Shown here one piece after another: positions 32,072 to 40,785 of a stretch of 46,860 bases of DNA. Numbering within the stretch: position 1 is the first letter of the stretch; each line of letters begins with the position of its first letter. Source of the DNA: SZUA-430 sp044375275 (GTDB lineage Bacteria > Pseudomonadota > Alphaproteobacteria > Micropepsales > Micropepsaceae); contig JBILMZ010000006.1 of assembly GCA_044375275.1 (NCBI GenBank), positions 1 through 46,860 on the forward strand, in the 5' to 3' direction. A program made the position numbers and the translations under genes. Below the pieces are notes generated by a model. The model ran no database searches, had not been told where the DNA came from, and was given only the letters and a program-made list of their open reading frames with translations.

Positions 32072-32090
32072 GGTTCAGTGAGCGGCCTTT
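32059..32090 (+). terminator. Hairpin terminator across the hydrolase stop codon
   Basis: GGCCGCCCACTGA (32059-32071, including the TGA stop) pairs with TCAGTGAGCGGCC (32075-32087) around a three-base loop: 13 bp with one mismatch, followed by TTT. It lies between convergent genes and may stop transcription from the left. Confidence 0.6.
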
Positions 32091-32105
32091 GGTACTGATC
32101 GTCTT

Positions 32106-33395
32106 TCAGTGACGGTATGCTGGCGGGAGTGTCTCGTCCAGTTTGCGGTATCGCTTTGCCAGTTCATCCGCGCGCGATGTCATCGGCTGCATCTTTCCGG
32201 CAATGATGATGGAGGTTGCCTCACTGAGGGGCTCGAGCGGATCGCCGCTCCACACGACCAGGTCGGCCGTCTTGCCCTTTTCAATTGATCCCACGGACGC
32301 AGCCTCACCGAAGATGCGTGCTGCATTCACTGTCAGGGCTTCAACGGCCCTGGCATGCGGGAGGCCGTGCGCGACGGCGTTGCCTGCATTGTATCGCGCT
32401 TCGCGCGCACGATGCCCGCCATCTCCGTTTGCAAAGCAGATCAGCACGCCGGCCCTGGCGAGGCGCGCTGCGTTTTCCATCGTTGCATCACGCATTTCAA
32501 AGCTGCCCGGCAGATTGTTTGTGGGGTTCAGCATGACCGGAACTCTCGCAGCGGCAAGTTCCTTTGCCACCACCCAGGCCTCCTCGCCGCCCGCAACGAC
32601 CACATCGAGGTTGTAGTCACGTGCCAGCCGGATGACTTCCAGAATGTCCGATGCGCGACGAACGCTGACGATCAGTTTCATGCGCTTCTGGATGACGGGA
32701 ACGAGCGCTTCCAGGTCGGGGCGAGACAAGCGCAGCTCGCGCGTTGCTCCGTCATTGAAGCTCCGTCGATTGCGCGCAAACCAGCGCACGTCATCCAGGT
32801 CAGCCCTGAGCGCCGTGATTGCCGAGCCTCGTGACCCACCGGCGATGCCAGTTCCGGCCTCGCCCAGGGTCAGCACCATGGCCGCCCTTGGCTTGACCAC
32901 GGGTTGAGCGCCGTCGGCCAGCGTAATGATCGCGGCCTGGCCTGCGAACAGGAGTTCGCGACCTTCGCCGTCACCGGGAACCGGCGTGACGACGGCCCTG
33001 GTGATGCCGCCCTGGCGCGCCACCGGAATGACCATCGAGTCGGGGTCGATCCCGTAAGAAATGTCGAAGGCAGCGCTGACGCTGTGGCTTGATGACGAAT
33101 TGTCATTCGTTTCATCGACCTGGTCGATTTCGACGGCACCAAGGTTGCTGCCGGCGGCGTAAAGTCCTGGCGTGACGGTCTTGCCGCCGGCGTCGATGAC
33201 GGTTGCGCCCGACGGCACCTGAACAGAGGCGCCTACGGCCGAGATTTTTCCATTTGTTACCACGATGGTGCCTGAAGCAATTTCTCCCTGCGGGCCGGCT
33301 GTCAGGATGCGTGCGTTGGTGATGGCGAGGGTGTCGGCCTGTGCGATGGTTGTGCCCAGCAACAGGACGGCAGTCGCGAAGAACAAGCGTGTCAT
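32106..33395 (-). CDS. Exported amidohydrolase-fold protein lacking metal ligands (probable pseudoenzyme)
   Basis: 429 residues with a signal peptide (MTRLFFATAVLLLGTTIAQA). The composite-domain beta strands (TLAITNARILTAGP, GTIVVTNGKISAVG) and C-terminal VGSIEKGKTADLVVWSGDPL are those of imidazolonepropionase-like amidohydrolases. Where active members have HxH (TPG-DAHSH), this has TPGLYAAGSNLG; where His ligands follow on strands 5 and 6 it has IVSVRRASD and VVVAGGEEAW, and the terminal Asp segment reads FANGDGG. So no metal site remains. It starts one base inside the stop of the intact upstream homologue (TAATG) and is translationally coupled to it, which points to a paired subunit. Confidence 0.85.
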   Translation of the reverse strand: MTRLFFATAVLLLGTTIAQADTLAITNARILTAGPQGEIASGTIVVTNGKISAVGASVQVPSGATVIDAGGKTVTPGLYAAGSNLGAVEIDQVDETNDNSSSSHSVSAAFDISYGIDPDSMVIPVARQGGITRAVVTPVPGDGEGRELLFAGQAAIITLADGAQPVVKPRAAMVLTLGEAGTGIAGGSRGSAITALRADLDDVRWFARNRRSFNDGATRELRLSRPDLEALVPVIQKRMKLIVSVRRASDILEVIRLARDYNLDVVVAGGEEAWVVAKELAAARVPVMLNPTNNLPGSFEMRDATMENAARLARAGVLICFANGDGGHRAREARYNAGNAVAHGLPHARAVEALTVNAARIFGEAASVGSIEKGKTADLVVWSGDPLEPLSEATSIIIAGKMQPMTSRADELAKRYRKLDETLPPAYRH

Positions 33396-34807
33396 TATTC
33401 GTTTCCTCCGGCCTTGCGGTCGATCATGAAGTCCGATTTCGGCTGGAGCTTGCGGTCGTTTCTGTCAAACACGAGCGCGCCATCGATGTAGACCTGCTCC
33501 GCCAGTGCGTAGACGGACAGCGGGTTGGCGCTCCAGACCACGACGTCTGCCATCTTGCCGGCCTCAAGCGTTCCGGTCTTGTCCAGGATACCCAGCATTT
33601 TTGCGGCATTGGCTGTGATCCAGCCTATGGCATCCGCATCCGAAATGTTCAGGCCGGCCTTGCGCCCTGCAGCCAGTGCGGCGGCGGCTTCCTGGTTCAG
33701 GCGTTGCGCCAGAATGGCATCGTCCGAGTGGATGACTGCGCAACCTCCTGCCGCATGCAGCAGGGCGGCATTCGCGGGGATTCCGTCGATGGATTCCATC
33801 TTGAAGCCCCACCAACCCGCCCATGTCGCGGCGCAGATGTCTTCCTTCGCCAACAGGTCAGCGATCTTGTAGGCCTCGGATGCGTGGTGGAACGCGCGGA
33901 TCCGGTAGCCGAATTCCTTCGCGATATCGATCATGATGGCCATTTCGTCGGCGCGGTAGCAGTGGTTCTGCACCAGGATCTCGCCCTTGAGGACGCCTGC
34001 CAGCGTGTCGAGCTTGAGATCGCGTCCGGGTGCCTCGCCTTTGCTGCCTCCGGCCCTGAATGCATCCCACTTGCGGGCGTATTGCACGGCCTCGAGCCAG
34101 GCGGCGCGATATCCGGCGACGTTGCCCATGCGCGTTGACGGCGGTGCGCCCTTGTTGCCATAGACGCGCTTGGGGTTTTCACCGCAGGCCATCTTCAGGC
34201 CATAAGGCGCATCAGGAAACTTCATTCCCTGCATCGTCGTGGACGGCACGTTCTTGAGGGTGACGGACCTGCCACCGAACAGATTGGCTGAGCCCGGCAG
34301 GATCAGCATTGACGTCACGCCGCCGCGGCGGACGGCATTAAATCCTTCGTCCTGCGGCCAGACCGAATGTTCGGCCCAGACCTGAGCCGTATTGGGACTG
34401 ATGGCCTCGTTTCCATCGCTCAGTGCGGCGACGCCTGGCTGGGGGTAGACGCCGAGATGCGAATGGGCATCGATGATCCCGGGCGTGATCCACTTCCCCT
34501 TTGCCTCAATTACCTTGTACCCGGACGGGGCGGCGGCGCCTGCCGCGACGCTCTCGATCTTGCCGTCGCGGATGGTGACTGTCGCGTTTTCGATCTTGTC
34601 GCCGGTGCCGGTAAATGCCGTCGCGCCGATGAATGCGGTTGGCTGGCCTGGCAGGGGCTTGTATGTCGACGGAAAGGGATTGGAATCCACCTGCGGATCA
34701 AGGTTGGGCCCGGAGGGCTTCCGTTCCTCAAGTGGTTCAGTCGTGGCGCAACCGGACAGCGCGATGGCGGCTGCCGCAATGCAGGCGAACAATTTGTGTC
34801 GGTACAC
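33395..34807 (-). CDS. Amidohydrolase-family lipoprotein with intact metal site
   Basis: 470 residues from GTG at 34807, preceded by GAGAGGGA. The N-terminus is a lipoprotein signal with lipobox LSGC (Cys20), so it should be anchored in the outer or inner membrane facing the periplasm. Metal ligands are present: HxH in GIIDAHSHLG (H115, H117), His in VQNHCYRAD and FHHASEAYK, and Asp in AVIHSDDAI. TGTLEAGKMADVVVWSANPL closes the composite domain. Related enzymes include imidazolonepropionase and prolidase-like peptidases; the substrate is unknown. It forms a coupled pair with the metal-free homologue downstream and diverges from folK. Confidence 0.88.
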   Translation of the reverse strand: MYRHKLFACIAAAAIALSGCATTEPLEERKPSGPNLDPQVDSNPFPSTYKPLPGQPTAFIGATAFTGTGDKIENATVTIRDGKIESVAAGAAAPSGYKVIEAKGKWITPGIIDAHSHLGVYPQPGVAALSDGNEAISPNTAQVWAEHSVWPQDEGFNAVRRGGVTSMLILPGSANLFGGRSVTLKNVPSTTMQGMKFPDAPYGLKMACGENPKRVYGNKGAPPSTRMGNVAGYRAAWLEAVQYARKWDAFRAGGSKGEAPGRDLKLDTLAGVLKGEILVQNHCYRADEMAIMIDIAKEFGYRIRAFHHASEAYKIADLLAKEDICAATWAGWWGFKMESIDGIPANAALLHAAGGCAVIHSDDAILAQRLNQEAAAALAAGRKAGLNISDADAIGWITANAAKMLGILDKTGTLEAGKMADVVVWSANPLSVYALAEQVYIDGALVFDRNDRKLQPKSDFMIDRKAGGNE

Positions 34808-34905
34808 GTGTTTTCCCTCTCAATGCCCCGAATTTCGTGCAGTATTGCATGGTGTACCTGCAATGGAAATCGTAGGAATCTGTCCCCAGCGGCAGAACAT
34901 CAAAC

Positions 34906-35409
34906 ATGATTTACATCAGTCTCGGCGCGAACGTTCCTTCCAAGGCTGGGCCACCGCTGCACACGCTTCGGGCTGCCATTTCGGTCATGCCCCAGCATGG
35001 GATCCGGGTCACTGGAACTTCCGGATTTTACCACTCTGACGCCTGGCCCAATCCGGCCGACCCGCCGTTCGTAAATGCCGTCATTTCCGTTGCGACGCAG
35101 AAGGGACCTTATGAGTTGCTGCATGGGCTGCTGGCCCTGGAACGCCAGTTCGGGCGCGTGAGAAAGACGCGCTGGGAGCCCCGTACCCTCGACCTCGACC
35201 TGATTGACTATGGAGGGTTAATTTCGGACACGGACGAGCTCATGCTGCCGCATCCCCGCATGCATGAAAGGCCCTTCGTGCTTGTGCCCCTCAGGGACCT
35301 TGCTCCCGCGTGGCGACATCCTGACACGGGAGCCCATATCAACGAATTGCTCGAAAATGCTGGGGATGGAGGCGTTCGTCTCATCGACGCCGCCCTGCAA
35401 ACTGGCTGA
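34906..35409 (+). CDS. folK: 2-amino-4-hydroxy-6-hydroxymethyldihydropteridine diphosphokinase
   Basis: 167 residues. MIYISLGANVPSKAGPP at the N-terminus, the pterin-binding FYHSDAWPNPADPPFVNAV and the ATP/Mg motif WEPRTLDLDLIDYG (the DLDL Asp pair) followed by LPHPRMHERPFVLVPL define HPPK. It transfers pyrophosphate from ATP to 6-hydroxymethyl-dihydropterin in folate synthesis. It is separate from other folate genes here; its position just before rpoZ is shared by other alphaproteobacteria. Divergent from the amidohydrolase pair with 98 bases between starts. Confidence 0.96.
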   Translation: MIYISLGANVPSKAGPPLHTLRAAISVMPQHGIRVTGTSGFYHSDAWPNPADPPFVNAVISVATQKGPYELLHGLLALERQFGRVRKTRWEPRTLDLDLIDYGGLISDTDELMLPHPRMHERPFVLVPLRDLAPAWRHPDTGAHINELLENAGDGGVRLIDAALQTG

Positions 35410-35415
35410 AATTCC

Positions 35416-35444
35416 TTGTTTTCGCAGGCGCAGCACGCTATTTT
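35416..35444 (+). promoter_or_regulatory. Candidate rpoZ promoter
   Basis: TTGTTT (35416-35421), 17 bases, TATTTT (35439-35444), giving a start near 35451 and a ~32-base leader to the rpoZ ATG. It begins 7 bases after the folK stop. Confidence 0.45.
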
Positions 35445-35482
35445 TGGCTTAACTCCCTCGAATGCAAGGATTTCCCCGCCTC

Positions 35483-35866
35483 ATGGCTCGCGTGACCGTC
35501 GAAGATTGCGTGGACAAGATCTCGAACCGTTTCGAACTGGTCCTTCTTGCTGCCCATCGCGCCCGTGCGATCACGTCGGGCGCCGGGCTGCTTGTGGACC
35601 GGGACAATGACAAGAACCCGGTTGTTGCCCTCCGGGAAATCGCATCGACGAAAGTCGAGCATGAAAGCTTGAAGGAAGAGTTCCTCAGCAGCCTGCAGCG
35701 CCACATCGAAACGGACGAGCCGGAGTCCGACAAGCCAACCGTTGAAGCCGTCGACGCGCCGGAAAGCATCCAGGTTTCCGAAGCCGATTATGCCCGCGCG
35801 ATGCGCGCAGACTCGGACGTCAAGCGTCAAGAGGTGGTGGAAGAGGTTGACGACGGAGACGTTTAA
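35483..35866 (+). CDS. rpoZ: RNA polymerase omega subunit
   Basis: 127 residues from ATG at 35483, with AAGGA 13 bases upstream; the ATG at 35462 would add seven residues not in the family. MARVTVEDCVDKISNRFELV and AAHRARAI are the conserved omega N-terminus, followed by KNPVVALREIA. The acidic C-terminal half (VEEVDDGDV end) is the alphaproteobacterial extension. Omega helps fold and stabilise beta' and, in many proteobacteria, helps form the ppGpp site. Its neighbour is the (p)ppGpp synthetase/hydrolase gene, 90 bases on. Confidence 0.95.
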   Translation: MARVTVEDCVDKISNRFELVLLAAHRARAITSGAGLLVDRDNDKNPVVALREIASTKVEHESLKEEFLSSLQRHIETDEPESDKPTVEAVDAPESIQVSEADYARAMRADSDVKRQEVVEEVDDGDV

Positions 35867-35956
35867 CGCACTGAACCCGCGTTACAGGCAATCCGGGCTG
35901 CCGTTGCTGCAGCCATCCATTTCATCCCGCCTCCACGTCATGCGGTGTGATCCGAC

Positions 35957-38125
35957 ATGATGCGTCAATTTGAACTTGTTGAGCGTGTGAAGGCGTACGA
36001 TCCGGACGCCGATGAAGACCTGCTCAACAGGGCCTATGTGTTCGGCATCAAGGCCCATGGCAACCAGAAGCGCGACTCTGGAGACCCGTACTTCTCGCAT
36101 CCGCTGGAAGTCGCCGGCATCCTGACGGACCTCAAGCTCGACACGTCCACGATCGTGACGGCGCTCCTTCATGACACGATCGAAGACACGCATGCGACGC
36201 ATGCCGACATCGAAAAGCTGTTCGGTCGCGAGATTGCAGACCTTGTGGATGGCGTGACGAAGCTGTCGAAGCTTGAGCTCCAGTCCGAGCAGACAAAGCA
36301 GGCTGAAAACTTCCGCAAGTTCATGCTGGCCATGAGTCATGACGTGCGCGTGCTTCTCGTGAAGCTCGCTGATCGCCTGCACAACATGCGTACGCTCAAG
36401 GGGGTGAAGAACCCGGATCGCCGCAAGCGGATCGCGACCGAAACCATGGAGATCTATGCCCCGCTTGCCGGGCGCATGGGCATGCAGAACTTCAGGGAAG
36501 AGTTCGAGGACGGCGCCTTCGCCGAAATCAATCCGGAGATGCGGGATTCAATCCTGAAGCGGCTGTCGGTCCTCCGGTCCGAAAAGGGAGAAGTCACCAA
36601 GCGCATTGAAGTGGCGCTGCTGCGAAAACTCAGCGAATACGGAATCCAGGCAAGCGTTTCCGGACGCGAGAAGCTGCCTTACTCCATCTGGCGCAAGATG
36701 GAAGAGAAGCGCGTGACGTTCGACCAGCTCTCCGACATCTTTGCGCTGCGCATCGTCGTTGGCAGCATCGAGGAGTGCTACAAGGCGCTTGGCGTGCTGC
36801 ACCAGTCCTGGCGCCATGTTCCGGGGCGGTTCAAGGATTACATCTCGCTCCCGAAATCGAACAACTACCGTTCGCTCCATACCGAGATTTATGGTCCGGA
36901 AAACCAGCGCATCGAACTGCAGATCCGCTCGCGGGAAATGCATGAGGTGGCAGAGGCGGGCATTGCGGCTCACTGGAGCTACAAGGACAAGATCAACGGT
37001 CGTCGGCCGCTGGCCAGCATTGATGCCTACGAATCCCTGCGTTCGCTCATTGCATCGCTGAAGGACGGAAACACGCCTGAAGAGTTTCTCGAGCATACGC
37101 GTCTCGAACTTTTCCAGGATCAGGTGTTCTGCTTCACGCCAAAGGGCCAGCTGATTTCGTTGCCTCGCGGGGCCTCGCCGATTGACTTCGCCTATGCCGT
37201 TCACACGGAAGTCGGGGATACGTGCATTGGCGCCAAGATCAACGGCCGTCACATGCCGCTCGGCACCCGGCTCAAGAACGGCGAAATGGTCGAGATCATC
37301 CGGTCTCCCAAGCAAGGGCCTTCAGCCGTTTGGGAAACGATGGTGGTGACCGGCAAGGCCCAGGCATCGATCAAGCGTTACCTGCGCAATGCCGAGAAGG
37401 TCGAGCAGCAACGCATGGGACGCGCGATCATCGAGAAGGCGTTCCGTGATGCCGGACATGAGTATTCCGACAAGGCGCTGACGGCAGCCCTCAAGAAGCT
37501 CAATGCCCAGAAGCTCGATGATGTGTTCCTTCAGTTGGCAAAGGGAGACGTATCGCCTGTCGACGTGCTCAAGGCTGCCGTCCCTGAATACACGCCCGAC
37601 AAGGACATGCAGGGCTGGGCCAAACTTGTGAACCGAAAGGCCAAGCCGGGCGCCATTCCGATCCTGAGCATGCAGTCCGGCCTGGCCTTTCATCTGGCCA
37701 CGTGCTGCCAGCCGCTTGCGGGAGACCGGATCATCGGGGTCATCACGCAGGGTACGGGCGTCACGGTCCATACAGCTGATTGCGAGCGGCTTGAAGAAGT
37801 GCAGGACCAGCCCGACCGGTGGGTGGATGTGCGCTGGGCGCCCGACGCGTCCAATGAGGTGCAGGTCGGGCGATTGAAGATCGCCATGAATAATGTGTCG
37901 GGAACGCTGGCAAAGGTCTGCGACGTCATTGCCAAGCAGGGTGGCAACATCACCAACCTCAAGATTGTGGGGCGGTCGCCACTTGTGTTTGACATGATTG
38001 TCGATGTCGAGGTGAATGACGCCCGCCATCTGGCAACGATCATCGCGGCCCTTCGTGCTTCCCCATCGGTGAACGCCGTCGACCGGCCGCACGGCGAAAA
38101 GGAGACGTCTGCGCATGAAGGTTGA
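35957..38125 (+). CDS. Bifunctional (p)ppGpp synthetase/hydrolase Rsh (RelA/SpoT)
   Basis: 722 residues with full RSH order: N-terminal HD hydrolase (ALLHDTIEDT, His72-Asp73), synthetase domain (RFKDYISLPKSNNYRSLHT), TGS (VFCFTPKGQLISLPRGASPIDFAY), a Cys-rich conserved helix (HLATCCQPLAGDRIIG) and a C-terminal ACT domain (VSGTLAKVCDVIAKQGGNITNLKIVG). Both catalytic centres look intact, as in the single Rsh of most alphaproteobacteria. It makes and degrades (p)ppGpp during starvation. It overlaps pyrE by 11 bases, so the two are co-transcribed. Confidence 0.97.
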   Translation: MMRQFELVERVKAYDPDADEDLLNRAYVFGIKAHGNQKRDSGDPYFSHPLEVAGILTDLKLDTSTIVTALLHDTIEDTHATHADIEKLFGREIADLVDGVTKLSKLELQSEQTKQAENFRKFMLAMSHDVRVLLVKLADRLHNMRTLKGVKNPDRRKRIATETMEIYAPLAGRMGMQNFREEFEDGAFAEINPEMRDSILKRLSVLRSEKGEVTKRIEVALLRKLSEYGIQASVSGREKLPYSIWRKMEEKRVTFDQLSDIFALRIVVGSIEECYKALGVLHQSWRHVPGRFKDYISLPKSNNYRSLHTEIYGPENQRIELQIRSREMHEVAEAGIAAHWSYKDKINGRRPLASIDAYESLRSLIASLKDGNTPEEFLEHTRLELFQDQVFCFTPKGQLISLPRGASPIDFAYAVHTEVGDTCIGAKINGRHMPLGTRLKNGEMVEIIRSPKQGPSAVWETMVVTGKAQASIKRYLRNAEKVEQQRMGRAIIEKAFRDAGHEYSDKALTAALKKLNAQKLDDVFLQLAKGDVSPVDVLKAAVPEYTPDKDMQGWAKLVNRKAKPGAIPILSMQSGLAFHLATCCQPLAGDRIIGVITQGTGVTVHTADCERLEEVQDQPDRWVDVRWAPDASNEVQVGRLKIAMNNVSGTLAKVCDVIAKQGGNITNLKIVGRSPLVFDMIVDVEVNDARHLATIIAALRASPSVNAVDRPHGEKETSAHEG

Positions 38126-38699
38126 AGAAGTTCTTGCCGAGTTCGAAAAGGCTGGCGCGCTCCTCAAGGGGCACTTCATCCTGTCATCGGGTCGGCACTC
38201 CGACACGTTTCTCCAGAAGGCGCTGGTCTTTCAGTATCCGCAAAGAACGGCGAAGCTGTGCAAGGCGCTGGCCCAGCTGATCCAGACCAAGGTGAAGAAG
38301 CGGATTGATGCCGTTGTTTCGCCGGCCGTGGGTGGCATCATCCCCGGCTATGAGACGGCGCGGCACCTGAAGCTGCCCGCCATGTTCGTCGAGCGCCAGG
38401 ACGGCGCGTTCCAGCTGCGTCGCAATTTTCACCTTGATGACAGCATGAACGTGGTGATCATCGAGGATGTCGTTTCGACCGGATTGTCCTCGCGCGAGTG
38501 CATCGAGGCTGTTCGCGCGACGGGCGCGAATGTACTGGCTCTCGCCTGCCTCATCGACCGGTCTGGCGGGGACGCCAAGTTCGATGTTCCGTTCATTCCG
38601 CTTGCGCGCCTCAAGGTGCCGTCGTGGGAACCCGACAAGCTGCCCAAGCACCTCAAGGGAATTCCGGCGGTCAAGCCTGGCAGTCGGGGGCTGAAGTAA
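38115..38699 (+). CDS. pyrE: Orotate phosphoribosyltransferase
   Basis: 194 residues. The PRPP-binding motif is VVIIEDVVSTGLSS; other family segments are GALLKGHFILSSGRHSDTF, SPAVGGIIPGYETAR and MFVERQDGAFQLRRNF. It converts orotate and PRPP to OMP in pyrimidine synthesis. It starts inside the end of rsh and its TAA stop overlaps the pdxJ ATG (TAATG), so translation of the three genes is likely coupled. Confidence 0.96.
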   Translation: MKVEEVLAEFEKAGALLKGHFILSSGRHSDTFLQKALVFQYPQRTAKLCKALAQLIQTKVKKRIDAVVSPAVGGIIPGYETARHLKLPAMFVERQDGAFQLRRNFHLDDSMNVVIIEDVVSTGLSSRECIEAVRATGANVLALACLIDRSGGDAKFDVPFIPLARLKVPSWEPDKLPKHLKGIPAVKPGSRGLK

Positions 38700-39463
38700 T
38701 GCTCTCCCATCTGCGGCTAGGGGTGAACATCGACCACGTCGCGACCATCCGTAATGCGCGGGGCGGGGATCATCCCGATCCGGTCCGCGCGGCCAGGATT
38801 GCGGAAGAAGCCGGAGCAGACGGCATCACGGCCCATCTGCGGGAAGACCGTCGCCATATCAGGGACGCCGACATCGACTTTCTGGTGAAGGGCATCAAGT
38901 GCCCGCTCAATCTTGAAATGGCGGCGACGGAAGAGATGCTCGAAATCGCCCTCAGGCACCGGCCACACGCCGTCTGTCTCGTGCCGGAGCGGCGTGAAGA
39001 GCGGACCACGGAAGGCGGTCTCGACGTCTGTGGCGGGCACAATCATCTCGCGCCCATGGTTCGCGCCCTGGCGCGAGCCGGCATCCGGGTGTCGATGTTC
39101 ATCGAAGCCACGCAGCCGCAGATCGAGGCCTCGCGGTCAGTTGGCGCGCAGGTGGTTGAATTGCACACAGGTGCCTTTTGCGAAGCGCATGCCAATGGGG
39201 ACATCGCCTTGCACAACGATATCCTTGAGCGCCTGCGTCAGGGTGCCAGGTATGGGCATTCCCTCGGGCTCGAGATGCATGCCGGTCATGGATTGAACTA
39301 CGAGACGGTCGGCGTCGTCGCGGGCATTCCCGAGCTGGCTGAGCTCAACATCGGCCACTTCCTGGTCGGCGAAGCCATTTTTTCCGGGCTTGATAACTCC
39401 ATTCGGCGCATGCGTGCGCTGATGGACGATGCGCGCGGTCGCGTTGGCCTGACAAAGAGTTGA
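38699..39463 (+). CDS. pdxJ: Pyridoxine 5'-phosphate synthase
   Basis: 254 residues from the ATG that overlaps the pyrE stop; a longer in-frame reading into pyrE is not real. LRLGVNIDHVATIRNARGG is the PdxJ N-terminus, then DPVRAARIAEEAGADGITAH, LREDRRHI, NLEMAATEEM, VCLVPERREE and GHGLNYETVG. It condenses 1-deoxyxylulose 5-phosphate with 3-amino-2-oxopropyl phosphate to pyridoxine 5'-phosphate. Followed 16 bases later by acpS. Confidence 0.97.
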   Translation: MLSHLRLGVNIDHVATIRNARGGDHPDPVRAARIAEEAGADGITAHLREDRRHIRDADIDFLVKGIKCPLNLEMAATEEMLEIALRHRPHAVCLVPERREERTTEGGLDVCGGHNHLAPMVRALARAGIRVSMFIEATQPQIEASRSVGAQVVELHTGAFCEAHANGDIALHNDILERLRQGARYGHSLGLEMHAGHGLNYETVGVVAGIPELAELNIGHFLVGEAIFSGLDNSIRRMRALMDDARGRVGLTKS

Positions 39464-39479
39464 AGCTCGGGGACTGAGA

Positions 39480-39890
39480 ATGATTATCGGGATCGGGAGT
39501 GACCTCATCGACATCCGGCGGATCGAAGCGACGCTGGAGCGGTTTGGCGACCGGTTCGTGCAGCGGCTCTTCACTCCAACCGAGCAGCGCAAGTCAGAAG
39601 GACGAAAGAACCGGGCGGCTTCCTACGCCAAGCGCTTTGCGGCAAAGGAGGCCTGCTCCAAGGCGCTCGGCACGGGCTTTCGCAAAAGCGTCTACTGGCG
39701 TGACCTCGGTGTCGTGAACCTGCGCTCGGGGAAGCCGACCATGGAACTGACGGGCGGGGCGGCTGAACGTCTGCGTTCGATGATACCACCGGGCATGACG
39801 GCTCAGATCGACCTCTCGATCACGGACGACTTTCCGCTTGCACAAGCGATCGTGATCATCTCGGCAGTGCCCCAGAATTCGCCTGGTTAG
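39480..39890 (+). CDS. acpS: Holo-[acyl-carrier-protein] synthase
   Basis: 136 residues. IIGIGSDLIDIRRIEATLERFG carries the Mg-binding Asp and SYAKRFAAKEACSKALGTG the Glu/Lys of the active site. It transfers phosphopantetheine from CoA to ACP Ser. Whether it also serves the NRPS carrier domain at the left end is unknown; those usually need an Sfp-type enzyme. pdxJ-acpS-lepB order is typical of proteobacteria. Confidence 0.96.
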   Translation: MIIGIGSDLIDIRRIEATLERFGDRFVQRLFTPTEQRKSEGRKNRAASYAKRFAAKEACSKALGTGFRKSVYWRDLGVVNLRSGKPTMELTGGAAERLRSMIPPGMTAQIDLSITDDFPLAQAIVIISAVPQNSPG

Positions 39891-39947
39891 CGTGTTTTTC
39901 CGGGGAATTCCCCCGTTGGCGGTTAACGGGATGTAATGGGTGCCTGA

Positions 39948-39953
39948 TTGACA
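39948..39953 (+). promoter_or_regulatory. -35-like TTGACA before lepB1
   Basis: A perfect TTGACA lies 64 bases before the first lepB ATG in the 126-base acpS-lepB gap. No convincing -10 lies at 16-19 bases; the best AT-rich word (ATAGTA) is further downstream. The gap also has GGGGAATTCCCC (39902-39913). Confidence 0.25.
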
Positions 39954-40016
39954 CTTTTTGGCCCAAACCTCATCTGATAGTACAGTGTGAGAGTTCGAAC
40001 CCAAGGTATCAAACGT

Positions 40017-40775
40017 ATGACTGCCAGCGCCGAGAGACCGTGGTGGAAAAGCGAGAGCGTTATTGAGACGGCCAAGACGATCGGTATCGTCGTTGGGATC
40101 GTTGCCTTCGTCCAGACGCTTCTGTTCCAGCCATTTCGCATACCGTCCAGTTCCATGGAAGGGTCGCTGGAAGTTGGCGACTATCTCTTTGTCTCCAAGT
40201 TCACCTACGGCTACTCGGTCTATTCCATTCCGCTGGTCGCTCCGGCGCATGCATCAGAGGACCGCCTGCTGGGTGGAGAAGCCGAGCGCGGGGACGTGGT
40301 GGTGTTCAGGCTGCCGAGCGATCCGAGCCAGGATTACATCAAGCGTGTCATCGGTCTTCCCGGCGACCGCATCCAGGTCATTGGCGGGGTCCTTCACATC
40401 AACGGCGTGCCCGTAAAGCTGGAACGCATTGATGACAGGGTGGAGACGCTTGAAGACGGCACTGAAGTGACCGTCGAGAGATATCAGGAAACGCTTCCGA
40501 ACGGCGTATCGCACGTGGTGCTCAATCGTGACGTGGCGTCCCGCTTCGACGACACCGAGGAATTCGTTGTTCCTGCAGGTCATTACTTCATGATGGGTGA
40601 CAACCGGGACAACTCCAACGATAGCCGTGGCGATGTCGGTTACGTTCCTGCCGCCAATCTCGTCGGGCGCGCGCAGGTCATCTTCTTCTCTCATGACGGC
40701 ACAGCAGCGGTTTGGGAATTGTGGAAGTGGCCGTTTGCCATACGCTACAGCCGGTTGTTGAACCTGATTTCCTGA
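40017..40775 (+). CDS. lepB: Signal peptidase I, first of tandem pair
   Basis: 252 residues from ATG at 40017 (AAGG 11 bases upstream; a GTG at 39987 is less likely). One N-terminal membrane segment (TIGIVVGIVAFVQTLLF), then the catalytic Ser in PSSSMEG (S46) and Lys in SQDYIKRVIGLPGDR (K109), and GHYFMMGDNRDNSNDSR near the C-terminus. It removes signal peptides at the outer face of the inner membrane. A second complete lepB follows after 10 bases with closely matching motifs, so this is a gene duplication. Confidence 0.95.
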   Translation: MTASAERPWWKSESVIETAKTIGIVVGIVAFVQTLLFQPFRIPSSSMEGSLEVGDYLFVSKFTYGYSVYSIPLVAPAHASEDRLLGGEAERGDVVVFRLPSDPSQDYIKRVIGLPGDRIQVIGGVLHINGVPVKLERIDDRVETLEDGTEVTVERYQETLPNGVSHVVLNRDVASRFDDTEEFVVPAGHYFMMGDNRDNSNDSRGDVGYVPAANLVGRAQVIFFSHDGTAAVWELWKWPFAIRYSRLLNLIS

Positions 40776-40785
40776 TGGCGATGTT

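Noticed and set aside
39902..39913. Palindrome GGGGAATTCCCC after acpS, considered as terminator or operator
   Set aside because: Only 12 bases with no loop, no T-tract downstream on the + strand and no relation to a clear promoter; could be chance.
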